Assembly: GCA_945788325.1 (NCBI GenBank)
Contig: CALZLL010000006.1
Coordinates: 1-26,488 of the forward strand
Direction of reading: 5' to 3'
DNA: 26,488 nt
Source: an uncultured Clostridium sp.
GTDB taxonomy: Bacteria; Bacillota_I; Bacilli_A; RF39; UBA660
Positions 15,235 to 21,698 of this stretch are shown here, one piece after another (the first letter of the stretch is position 1; each line of letters begins with the position of its first letter). A model generated the notes under the pieces. The model was not told the DNA's origin and searched no databases. It was given only the letters and a program-made list of their open reading frames with translations. Both the position numbers and the translations under genes were made by a program.

Positions 15235-17001
15235 TTAATTTTCTTTTCTTCTCTTATCATTTATTTCATTAACTAATAATTCTATAAACATATTTTTTTC
15301 AACAGAATAAGTTTTATCAGAACCATGTCTTCTATAGCTTATCATGTTTTCATCTTTTTCTTTATCCCCAAGAATCAAAGTAATAGGCACCTTCTTAGTT
15401 TGAGACTCTCTTATTTTATAACCCATCTTTTCTTCTCTATCATCTAGCTCTACCCTAACATTTTTTTCTTTTAACATGTTATATATTTCATTAGCATATT
15501 CTAAATGATAATTATTATTAACAGGAATAATATTTACTTGAACTGGTGCAAGCCAAGTTGGAAATGCTCCTTTTGTTTCTTCAATTAAGAATGCGGTAAA
15601 CCTATCAAAAGTTCCAAATATAGCCCTATGAAGAACTACTGGAGTTTGTTTTTCTCCATTACTATCAATATAAGATAAATCAAATCTTCTTGGAAGTAAG
15701 AAATCAAGTTGACAAGTAGATAAAGTAACTTCAGGTCCTACGGCAGGTTTTACTTCAACGTCTAACTTAGGGCCATAAAATGCGGCTTCCCCAACGGCTT
15801 CAAAATAATCAACCTCAAGTTCATTTAATACTTCTCTTAGTTTATCCTCAGCCTCGTTCCACATCTTATCATCATCAAAGTATTTTTCCTTATCTTCTGG
15901 ATCTCTTAATGATAACCTAAACTTATATTCTTTAATTCCAAAATCTTTATAAACATCAAGAATTAGGCTAACTACCTTTTTAAATTCTTCACCAATTTGT
16001 TCAGGAGTTACGAAAAGGTGTGCATCATTTTGACACATGCACCTAACTCTTTCAAGTCCCTTAACAGCCCCTGATGCTTCATATCTGAAGTCAGTTGCAA
16101 ACTCACCTATTCTAATTGGTAAATCACGATATGAGTGAAGTTTATTTTTATAAACTAACATATGATGTGGACAATTCATTGGACGAAGTACAAATTCTTC
16201 TTCCTCAACCTTCATCATAGGAAACATATTTTCTTTATAATGATCCCAGTGACCTGATGTTTTATATAAATCAACCGTACCTACACATGGTGAGTAAACG
16301 TGGTCATAACCTAAATTCTTTTCCTTTTGATATATATAATTTTCTAATTCTTTACGAATTATCGCTCCATTAGGAAGCCATATTGGCATACCTGCACCAA
16401 CTAGTTCATGATTCATAAATATCTCTTGTTCTTTACCTATTTTTCTATGATCCCTTTGTTTTCTTTCCTCTATTTCATTTAAGTAATCATTTAAATCTTC
16501 TTCTGTTTCAAAACATACTCCATATATTCTTTGAAGCATTTTATTTTTACAATCACCCTTCCAGTATGCACCAGAAAATTTAATTAACTTAAAGTACTTC
16601 ATTTTTTTAGTAGTTTCTACGTGAGGTCCTCTACATAAATCAGTAAAGTCTCCTTGTGTATAACAAGAAATAACTGTATCATCATCATCCATTCTAGATA
16701 TTAAATCTATCTTGTATGGATCATCTTTAAATTTTTCTAAAGCATCAACTTTAGATATTTCTTCTCTATAAATCCTTTTATCAGCCTTAGCACACTTTTT
16801 CATTTCTTTTTCTATTAAGCTTAAGTCTTCTTCCGTTAAAGTTTTATCACCTAAGTCTATATCATAATAGAACCCTTCTTCTATTACTGGACCTACCCAG
16901 AATTTAGCTTCTGGGTATAAATGTTTTACTGCTTGTGCAAGTAAGTGCGCACAAGAGTGATTTAAAATATTTAATTTTTCATTTTCTTTTATATTAATCA
17001 T
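15235..17001 (-). CDS. thrS: Threonyl-tRNA synthetase lacking the TGS domain
   Basis: It charges tRNA-Thr. The 588 residues begin directly with the editing domain: HSCAH (H15, H19) and C123-GP-H127 form the zinc-like editing site that removes mischarged serine. The class II core follows, with MNCPHH (C277), AH (H328) and LHR (H458) as the catalytic zinc ligands and FRYEASGA as motif 2. The anticodon-binding domain is C-terminal. The usual N-terminal TGS domain of about 60 residues is absent. GGAGGG lies 9 nt before the ATG and the upstream gene ends 2 nt away, so the short N-terminus is genuine. The operon is led by a T-box, which fits threonine-starvation control. Confidence 0.96.
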   Translation of the reverse strand: MINIKENEKLNILNHSCAHLLAQAVKHLYPEAKFWVGPVIEEGFYYDIDLGDKTLTEEDLSLIEKEMKKCAKADKRIYREEISKVDALEKFKDDPYKIDLISRMDDDDTVISCYTQGDFTDLCRGPHVETTKKMKYFKLIKFSGAYWKGDCKNKMLQRIYGVCFETEEDLNDYLNEIEERKQRDHRKIGKEQEIFMNHELVGAGMPIWLPNGAIIRKELENYIYQKEKNLGYDHVYSPCVGTVDLYKTSGHWDHYKENMFPMMKVEEEEFVLRPMNCPHHMLVYKNKLHSYRDLPIRIGEFATDFRYEASGAVKGLERVRCMCQNDAHLFVTPEQIGEEFKKVVSLILDVYKDFGIKEYKFRLSLRDPEDKEKYFDDDKMWNEAEDKLREVLNELEVDYFEAVGEAAFYGPKLDVEVKPAVGPEVTLSTCQLDFLLPRRFDLSYIDSNGEKQTPVVLHRAIFGTFDRFTAFLIEETKGAFPTWLAPVQVNIIPVNNNYHLEYANEIYNMLKEKNVRVELDDREEKMGYKIRESQTKKVPITLILGDKEKDENMISYRRHGSDKTYSVEKNMFIELLVNEINDKRRKEN

Positions 17002-17003
17002 TT

Positions 17004-17777
17004 TTATTTTCCCTCCAATTCAGTCTTTAACTCAAACGTTCTAATGTTAAATCCACCTTGTTTTTTATAATAATAATTTATTAATTCCTCAATGTTTTTA
17101 TACATTCTATCGGGCTTATCTAAATTGTAACACTTTAAATATAAATTAATAAATTCATCTTCTGGTAATTTAAACACATGATATTTTTTTCTATAATCTT
17201 CATCTGTTAAAATTTTATATATTTTTGTTTTTGGTAACTTTTGAACTCCTAAATATTCAGCATATATATCATAAATGTCATTTAATAACATATAATATAT
17301 TTTATTAAAGTCTAATCTTTCTTCTTTTAGTGAAACCTTTAATTCATCAAGTAAATCCCAAACATGATAATTATTAATATCAAGTTTACTTGATGAAATA
17401 TTTTTAAATGGTCTATCTATATATTCTAATGCTAGATCTTGAAGTTCTTTTACACTACCATCTAAGTCATAAATTATTTTTCCATATGCAAACATCATCG
17501 ATGTACAAAGATTGCCATTTCTTAACTCATCTTCCATTTCTTCTTTTAATTTCCATACTGGATTCATAAAATACTCAATTAAATAGCTATTAGATTCGGT
17601 ATTACCTCGCTTACGATAACTTACATTATCTTTTAATATAAGATGAACATCAATATCTGAATTATCATTATAATTGCCAGTTGCATAACTACCACAAAGT
17701 AATGCGCCTATTACATCATCATCTTCTTCATACTTTTTTAAAAATTCTTTTAATGCTAACTTCCACTTTTCTACCAT
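17004..17777 (-). CDS. Polymerase-beta-fold nucleotidyltransferase in the thrS operon
   Basis: This 257-residue protein has the NTase signature GSYATGNYNDNSDIDVHL (residues 29-46), with the Gly-Ser pair and the two metal-binding acids D41 and D43. Such domains transfer a nucleotide to small molecules (for example aminoglycosides), proteins or nucleic acids. The remaining helical C-terminal part resembles no family I can name, and the substrate is unknown. The start at 17777 is chosen because AAAGGA is 9 nt upstream; the frame stays open upstream only because it runs through the T-box leader. Being between a threonine T-box and thrS, with a 2-nt gap to thrS, means that it is induced when charged tRNA-Thr is scarce. 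Confidence 0.85.
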   Translation of the reverse strand: MVEKWKLALKEFLKKYEEDDDVIGALLCGSYATGNYNDNSDIDVHLILKDNVSYRKRGNTESNSYLIEYFMNPVWKLKEEMEDELRNGNLCTSMMFAYGKIIYDLDGSVKELQDLALEYIDRPFKNISSSKLDINNYHVWDLLDELKVSLKEERLDFNKIYYMLLNDIYDIYAEYLGVQKLPKTKIYKILTDEDYRKKYHVFKLPEDEFINLYLKCYNLDKPDRMYKNIEELINYYYKKQGGFNIRTFELKTELEGK

Positions 17778-17786
17778 ATAACCGCT

Positions 17787-17792
17787 TCCTTT
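17787..17792 (-). promoter_or_regulatory. Ribosome binding site that decides the nucleotidyltransferase start
   Basis: AAAGGA on the minus strand, 9 nt before ATG at 17777. It sits directly after the T-box terminator, as expected for the first translated codon. Confidence 0.7.
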
Positions 17793-17794
17793 CA

Positions 17795-17843
17795 AAATAA
17801 AAAGGATAATACCAAAGGAGTGCATAAGCACGGTACCATCCTT
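17795..17843 (-). terminator. Regulated terminator of the T-box leader
   Basis: The 12-bp hairpin described for the riboswitch, followed by TTTTTATTTT. It is mutually exclusive with the antiterminator that uses the GGTACC region. Confidence 0.85.
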
Positions 17844-17999
17844 ACTTTTAACTTGATTTGATAACGTGTTTTTTAACACGGGATATTCTTTCGACTCCTG
17901 CTTCAAGGTAGTAATTATATAATTTATTTACCTAATTTCCATCTTCATAAGCTTTCTATAAAACGCCTTATATAATCGTATCCTCTTCACTGCATTTAT
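17795..17999 (-). promoter_or_regulatory. T-box riboswitch (threonine)
   Basis: The conserved T-box core appears on the minus strand as AAGGATGGTACCGTG, preceded by a stem III-like hairpin CGTGTTAAAAAACACG (17880-17865). Stem I shows GATTATATAA pairing with TTATATAATT. The 3' strand is followed by ACTACC (17912-17907) in the specifier-loop position; both triplets are Thr codons, agreeing with thrS downstream. AAGGATGGTACC (17843-17832) can pair with GGTATTATCCTT (17813-17802) over 12 bp including two G-U pairs, and a T-rich run follows: this is the terminator form. Uncharged tRNA-Thr would stabilise the antiterminator instead. Which of the two Thr triplets is read is uncertain. Confidence 0.93.
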
Positions 18000-18005
18000 A
18001 CCAAA

Positions 18006-18034
18006 ATAATACTACAAATAATTATATAAGTCAA
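18006..18034 (-). promoter_or_regulatory. Promoter of the T-box/nucleotidyltransferase/thrS operon
   Basis: Minus strand TTGACT (18034-18029), a 17-nt spacer and TATTAT (18011-18006). A start about 7 nt downstream gives a leader of roughly 220 nt, normal for a T-box. Confidence 0.82.
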
Positions 18035-18113
18035 TTGATACTTATCATATTTTAATTTATATTTGATAGAGTTACAATTATGTTACATATTTTTTTAGAA
18101 TTGTTTAAATTTA

Positions 18114-18142
18114 TTGAATAATTAGATTATTAATAGTATAAT
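18114..18142 (+). promoter_or_regulatory. Promoter of the DUF2207-like gene
   Basis: TTGAAT (18114-18119), a 17-nt spacer and a perfect TATAAT (18137-18142), 15 nt before the start codon at 18158, with GGTGAT between. The 5' leader is very short. Confidence 0.75.
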
Positions 18143-18157
18143 TTCTATGGTGATGAT

Positions 18158-19048
18158 ATGAATTCTAATAATGATTATGCTTTATGGATTTTTTTTATAA
18201 CTTACTATATGTGTTATTTAATTTTCGGAGGATTAGTATCCTTTCTAATAGGTTTTTCTGTTTTAGCTGTAACCATTTTAATTGTTATTATAAAAAACAA
18301 AGTAAAAGAGAAAAAGGCATTTCGAAAATTAAATTTTAATTTTGAATACATAAGGGAAATTCCAAATTATATAGATGTTAATGATATTATATTTTTAAAC
18401 CATATGAGTTTTTGGAATAGCAAAAACATTAAACTAATAATAATGCAATTGTATCTTAAAGGTGTAATAGAAATCAAAAACGAAAATAATAAAACAATCA
18501 TAACTAAATCAGATAAAAGGTTTATGGTTTCTTATGCAGAAAAATATATATGTGATTTTATAATTAGTGAGAATAAAGATAATTTTAATTATGTTAATTA
18601 TACTAGTATGGTAAAAAAAGACATATTAAATAAAAACCTTACGTATGGCGAAAAAGATTTAAGCCTTTTTAAATTTTACTTCTTTTTTAGTTCGTCGATA
18701 TTTTTAGTCTTTGCGGTTTTATATTGTTGGGTATATAATTGGGATTTAAATAATTCTATAATAACAGGATTCATATTACTTAACTTTCCAAGTGTATTTT
18801 TATCACAAATAGATAAAGTAACAAAAACTTTAAACTTAAAACTTTCTGATAAGGGATGGGCATATAAATATATAATAAAATCTTATAAAAAATTTCTAAA
18901 AGACTTTACACGAATGAATGAGTTAAAAAACAATGACTATCATTTATGGGAAAAGCATCTTTTATTTGCACAAGCTTTAAACATCAATTTAGATTATAGT
19001 AATTTGCCTAATATTAATATAAAACTTTTTGATAACAAAAAAAAATAG
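18158..19048 (+). CDS. DUF2207-like membrane protein
   Basis: This 296-residue protein has hydrophobic spans at about 8-46 (two helices), 171-194 and 200-216, and a basic soluble remainder. The segments REIPNYIDVNDIIFL, then QLYLKGVIEIK, and the ending DYHLWEKHLLFAQALNIN resemble the C-terminal half of DUF2207 proteins (pattern 'P-x-A-x-x-x-x-L', 'L-A-x-x-G-Y-L-x-I', 'W-x-x-Y-L-x-F-A-x-A-L-G'). The large extracytoplasmic N-terminal domain of full-length DUF2207 proteins is missing. Its function is unknown. It has its own strong promoter and a shared terminator, so it is transcribed alone between thrS and dnaI. Family assignment is by eye and moderately sure. Confidence 0.6.
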   Translation: MNSNNDYALWIFFITYYMCYLIFGGLVSFLIGFSVLAVTILIVIIKNKVKEKKAFRKLNFNFEYIREIPNYIDVNDIIFLNHMSFWNSKNIKLIIMQLYLKGVIEIKNENNKTIITKSDKRFMVSYAEKYICDFIISENKDNFNYVNYTSMVKKDILNKNLTYGEKDLSLFKFYFFFSSSIFLVFAVLYCWVYNWDLNNSIITGFILLNFPSVFLSQIDKVTKTLNLKLSDKGWAYKYIIKSYKKFLKDFTRMNELKNNDYHLWEKHLLFAQALNINLDYSNLPNINIKLFDNKKK

Positions 19049-19071
19049 AGATTCTAATAAGTCTCTATTTT
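19042..19071. terminator. Bidirectional terminator between the DUF2207-like gene and dnaI
   Basis: Stem AAAATAGAGA/TCTCTATTTT with a 10-nt loop, A/T runs on both sides, overlapping the stop codons of both convergent genes. Confidence 0.85.
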
Positions 19072-19988
19072 CTATTATTCTCACCTATCATTTCCATATC
19101 ATAAGTGAGTTGTTTTATTCTTTCTATTATCCTAACAGCTTTTACTCTTTCAGATTTATTAGATGTTGTAATGGATAAATGATCTTCTAATTCTTTTATA
19201 TTTAAATTAGATGTAATAAACGTAGGTAAACATTCTTGCATTCTATATTGAAGAATAGTACCTAATATTTCATCTCTACTCCATGAAGTCACTCCCTCTG
19301 CTCCTAAATCATCAATCAATAATAACTTAGCATATTTTACTTCATTATATTTTTCTTTAAATTCATCACTACTACTAGATCCATAACTAGCCTTTAAACT
19401 TCTTAAGTATTCTGGCCAATAAACTATTGCACTCTTAACATTATATTTTGCAAGTTCATTAAATAAAGCTGCTACTAAATAGGTTTTTCCACAGCCAAAG
19501 TTACCATGCAAGAATAATCCTTTATTTATGGTTCCTTTTTTATAGTCTTTTACGTAATTTAAAACCCATTTTATTACTTCTTGTCTATTTTTATCATCAG
19601 TATAAATATCTTTTATTTTAGCTTCTTTTACATCTCTTGGAACATCAAAACTAGATACGTTTTTTAAGTATTTATTTTCACTATCTATTTTATTTTTATA
19701 TTTACATGCAACGTATGAAAAAGTAAGCTTATTATCTATTGCTTTAGGTAAATAACAATATCCATTCATATTATTCTTACACATAGGAAGGCCTTTACAT
19801 GTTTTACAATTTTTATATTCTAAAACAGCATCTTCTATTGAAGATGTATTTTTCATAAGTTCACTATCTGGTAAGTTGATACTATCTACCATACTTTTAA
19901 AATCTTCATCTTTTTTTGCTTCTTTAAATGATGTTTCAAGTTTATAATTTAAGTCTTTTACACTTTTAATTACGTTAATTTTTTCCAT
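19065..19988 (-). CDS. dnaI: Primosomal protein DnaI (helicase loader)
   Basis: This AAA+ protein loads the replicative helicase during initiation and restart in Bacilli. The N-terminal domain carries a zinc-type cysteine cluster CKTCKGLPMC plus a fourth Cys (61, 64, 70, 78). The ATPase domain has Walker A GNFGCGKT (162-169) and Walker B LLLIDDLGAE (222-231). The length of 307 matches Bacillus DnaI (about 311). It is 13 nt downstream of dnaB, with AAGAAGGTG before the ATG, giving the classical dnaB-dnaI order. The C-terminal arginine-containing region (RVKAVRIIERI) fits the arginine-finger end of DnaC/DnaI loaders. Confidence 0.95.
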   Translation of the reverse strand: MEKINVIKSVKDLNYKLETSFKEAKKDEDFKSMVDSINLPDSELMKNTSSIEDAVLEYKNCKTCKGLPMCKNNMNGYCYLPKAIDNKLTFSYVACKYKNKIDSENKYLKNVSSFDVPRDVKEAKIKDIYTDDKNRQEVIKWVLNYVKDYKKGTINKGLFLHGNFGCGKTYLVAALFNELAKYNVKSAIVYWPEYLRSLKASYGSSSSDEFKEKYNEVKYAKLLLIDDLGAEGVTSWSRDEILGTILQYRMQECLPTFITSNLNIKELEDHLSITTSNKSERVKAVRIIERIKQLTYDMEMIGENNRK

Positions 19989-20001
19989 CTAATTCACCTT
20001 C

Positions 20002-21300
20002 TTATGAAAATTCCTTTAACATTTCCTTAAGTGACTTTTCATCTTCTTCGCTTATTTTTTCTTTTTTAATACTTTGATTAAACCAATCAGGAAGTTTTTC
20101 ATCTTTTATATTTTTTATTGAGCTTTTAATTTCTTGGGATGTTTTAGTACGTTTATACTCTTTTTCAGCTGCCTTCATAGCTTCTTCTACAGTTTCTATG
20201 TTAAGTCTTTTCCATTGTGATGCTATAGTCTCTAAATAGCTTCTTGTTAACTTTTTATTATTTATTTTTAATACATAATCAACCAAAACGTTTACTACCC
20301 CAGGATTAAGTTTAAAATCATTTAAAAGTGACTCTAACACGTTTAAATCCCTTGCAGATGGTTGAGCTCCATTACTTCTACCCTTTAAGAACTTATAAGG
20401 ACTAGTATTTTCAAAAACATATATCATTTTAGCTCTTTTATCATCAGCGCCTACCGGATTTCTTAAATATTCAGGCTGAATTTTATATACTAATGAAGGT
20501 AATTTATTATCGTTTTTATACTTATAATAATTTCTAACACTCTTTCTTAACAAGGTCTTATCAATAAGTCCGTTTTCCTTTATTGAATTAAGAATTGGAC
20601 CTTTCATTTCTAATGCATCAAGATCATATACAAATGATAAATTATTTATTAATTCTTTAACTTCTTTACTAAAAGTTTTATTAGTTATAATACCATCTGG
20701 AACAGATGAAAATAATAAATCAAAATCAAAGACTTTATCTATTTTAATTTCTCCGGTTTTATTTACTCTTAAATCTTCATTTAAGTTATCATAAGATGAT
20801 AATGGTGAACTTTCAAAGACTTCATCAAAACTACAAGTAAGTTCTTCATAGGTTGATAAATTAATACGTGGAACTTTAAAATATTTAAGTAAGTTCTCAT
20901 ATTCTTTTTTACCTATGTTATTGTATAAAACTATGTTTAAAACTGGATGATTAAAAAACTCAGATGCGGAAATTGGAGAAAACATCTCATAAACGTAGCT
21001 GTTGACGTTACCTTTTTTAACAAATGTTTTTAATAATCCTACAGCTTCTAATTTTTTTCTGGCTGTTACGATAGAATCCATTTTTATTCTTAAAGATGTC
21101 ATTAAATGATGATGAGTGTATTCCCCACTTAAAAGTTCTGTCTTATCCAAATCAGCCCATAAAGTATAATACAAACTAACTGCCATACTACCAATTATTG
21201 GTTGGTATAACATACTAATTATCTTTCTATCACTTTCATTTAAAATAGTGCGGTTTACTACTACAAAAGTATCCGCTGGTAATATATTAATCTCTTTCAT
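20002..21300 (-). CDS. dnaB: DnaB/DnaD-type replication initiation protein
   Basis: This is the Bacillus-type DnaB (not the helicase), which attaches the origin to the membrane and helps DnaI load the helicase. The 432 residues have an N-terminal winged-helix DDBH1 region (about 15-150) and a C-terminal DDBH2 region (about 320-395) ending in the diagnostic YxxxIxxxW motif as YLETIASQW (about 359-367). A charged tail follows. TTAAGGAGG lies before the ATG at 21300, and a strong promoter is just upstream. It forms a two-gene operon with dnaI. Confidence 0.93.
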   Translation of the reverse strand: MKEINILPADTFVVVNRTILNESDRKIISMLYQPIIGSMAVSLYYTLWADLDKTELLSGEYTHHHLMTSLRIKMDSIVTARKKLEAVGLLKTFVKKGNVNSYVYEMFSPISASEFFNHPVLNIVLYNNIGKKEYENLLKYFKVPRINLSTYEELTCSFDEVFESSPLSSYDNLNEDLRVNKTGEIKIDKVFDFDLLFSSVPDGIITNKTFSKEVKELINNLSFVYDLDALEMKGPILNSIKENGLIDKTLLRKSVRNYYKYKNDNKLPSLVYKIQPEYLRNPVGADDKRAKMIYVFENTSPYKFLKGRSNGAQPSARDLNVLESLLNDFKLNPGVVNVLVDYVLKINNKKLTRSYLETIASQWKRLNIETVEEAMKAAEKEYKRTKTSQEIKSSIKNIKDEKLPDWFNQSIKKEKISEEDEKSLKEMLKEFS

Positions 21301-21323
21301 AATAGTAAACCTCCTTAAATAAT

Positions 21324-21352
21324 ATTGTAATTCATTTTTACTTTTATTTCAA
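21324..21352 (-). promoter_or_regulatory. Promoter of dnaB-dnaI
   Basis: Minus strand TTGAAA (21352-21347), a 17-nt spacer and TACAAT (21329-21324), about 24 nt before the dnaB start. Its -35 is part of the inverted repeat TTCAATAA-T-TTATTGAA (21349-21365), which also supplies the -35 of the divergent plus-strand promoter. Confidence 0.75.
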
Positions 21353-21359
21353 TAATTTA

Positions 21360-21388
21360 TTGAATAAGATAGGGCTTTAGTGTATAAT
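21360..21388 (+). promoter_or_regulatory. Promoter of a small plus-strand RNA
   Basis: TTGAAT (21360-21365), a 17-nt spacer and a perfect TATAAT (21383-21388). No open reading frame with a ribosome site follows; a terminator begins about 45 nt after the expected start, so the product should be a short untranslated RNA. Confidence 0.75.
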
Positions 21389-21394
21389 TTAATT

Positions 21395-21478
21395 AGTGGA
21401 GACAGCTTACTAGTTGTTTTCCGAATTTTTTGGATTTGAAAAACAAGGCTAGCTTTTAAACTAACCTTGTTTTTCTTT
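21395..21478 (+). ncRNA. Candidate antisense small RNA, convergent with a hydrophobic peptide gene
   Basis: An RNA of about 80-85 nt is expected from the strong promoter at 21360-21388 to the terminator at 21438-21475. It has no plausible coding sequence. It contains GAAAAACAAGGCTAGC (21438-21453), which can pair over about 14 bp (one G-U) with GACTAGCTTTGTTTTCC in the 5' leader of the peptide mRNA on the other strand. Its own 5' part, ACTAGTTGTTTTCC (21409-21422), can also pair with the first terminator arm. It matches no RNA family I recognise; 4.5S/SRP RNA was considered and does not fit. The antitoxin-like role is inferred from the layout. Confidence 0.55.
21438..21475. terminator. Shared bidirectional terminator of the small RNA and the peptide gene
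   Basis: Arms AAAAACAAGG/CCTTGTTTTT plus an inner TAG/CTA after one mismatch. T runs face both directions. The stop codon of the minus-strand peptide is at 21479-21477, directly beside it. Confidence 0.85.
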
Positions 21479-21566
21479 AATAATTTATAACAATTAAAAT
21501 AACTATTATAAGTATTAATATGATGATTATTTTATTTGATATTTTAAATCTAAACTCCATAAACAT
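21477..21566 (-). CDS. 29-residue hydrophobic membrane peptide, candidate type I toxin
   Basis: The frame runs from ATG at 21566 to TAA at 21479-21477. The peptide starts MFMEFRFKISNK, a short basic head, and continues with about 17 almost purely Ile/Leu/Val residues ending INY: one membrane span. AAGGGTGG lies a few bases before the ATG; ATG at 21560 is an alternative start. The size and shape match small membrane-acting toxins of type I systems (Fst, Ldr, TxpA-like) in general, though it lacks the Pro/Gly of Fst and I see no true homologue. It is convergent with, and shares a terminator with, a small RNA. It could instead be a harmless small membrane protein. Confidence 0.55.
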   Translation of the reverse strand: MFMEFRFKISNKIIIILILIIVILIVINY

Positions 21567-21592
21567 CACCACCCTTCTTATTTAAAAAGTGT

Positions 21593-21609
21593 GGAAAACA
21601 AAGCTAGTC
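21593..21609 (-). repeat. Copy D of a four-copy alternating element in the peptide/small RNA locus
   Basis: Minus strand GACTAGCTTTGTTTTCC, 27 nt before the peptide start. Related copies are 21409-21422 (same sense on plus), 21438-21453 (reverse on plus) and 21460-21475 (same sense on plus). The copies alternate in orientation, so each transcript carries both the element and its complement. Confidence 0.7.
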
Positions 21610-21630
21610 TTTTTTTACTATCTCCTACTA

Positions 21631-21663
21631 TAACTATTAGACATTTCTTATAAAATCCCCCTA
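21631..21663 (-). promoter_or_regulatory. Putative promoter of the hydrophobic peptide gene, shared with comEA
   Basis: Minus strand TAGGGGGATTTTATAAG, then TGTCTAA 4 nt on: 27 of 33 positions equal the element before comEA (1331-1363). It would start a leader of about 60 nt ahead of the peptide, which includes the antisense target at 21593-21609. A sigmaA-like TATAGT lies at 21634-21629, but its -35 is poor. Confidence 0.45.
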
Positions 21664-21670
21664 TAATTAT

Positions 21671-21698
21671 AAAAAAAAGTGATATTTCATCACTTTTC
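21671..21698 (-). terminator. Terminator of the M16 peptidase/ABC exporter operon
   Basis: Minus strand AAAAGTGAT, loop GAAAT, ATCACTTTT, then TTTT. The permease stop TGA is inside the first arm. Confidence 0.87.

Noticed and set aside
17778..17906. N-terminal extension of the nucleotidyltransferase frame
   Set aside because: It runs through the T-box antiterminator and terminator; the ribosome site supports the start at 17777.
21395..21478. 4.5S/SRP RNA or 6S RNA as the identity of the small plus-strand RNA
   Set aside because: The conserved SRP apical loop (GGAAGNA-type) is absent and the length is far below that of 6S RNA.
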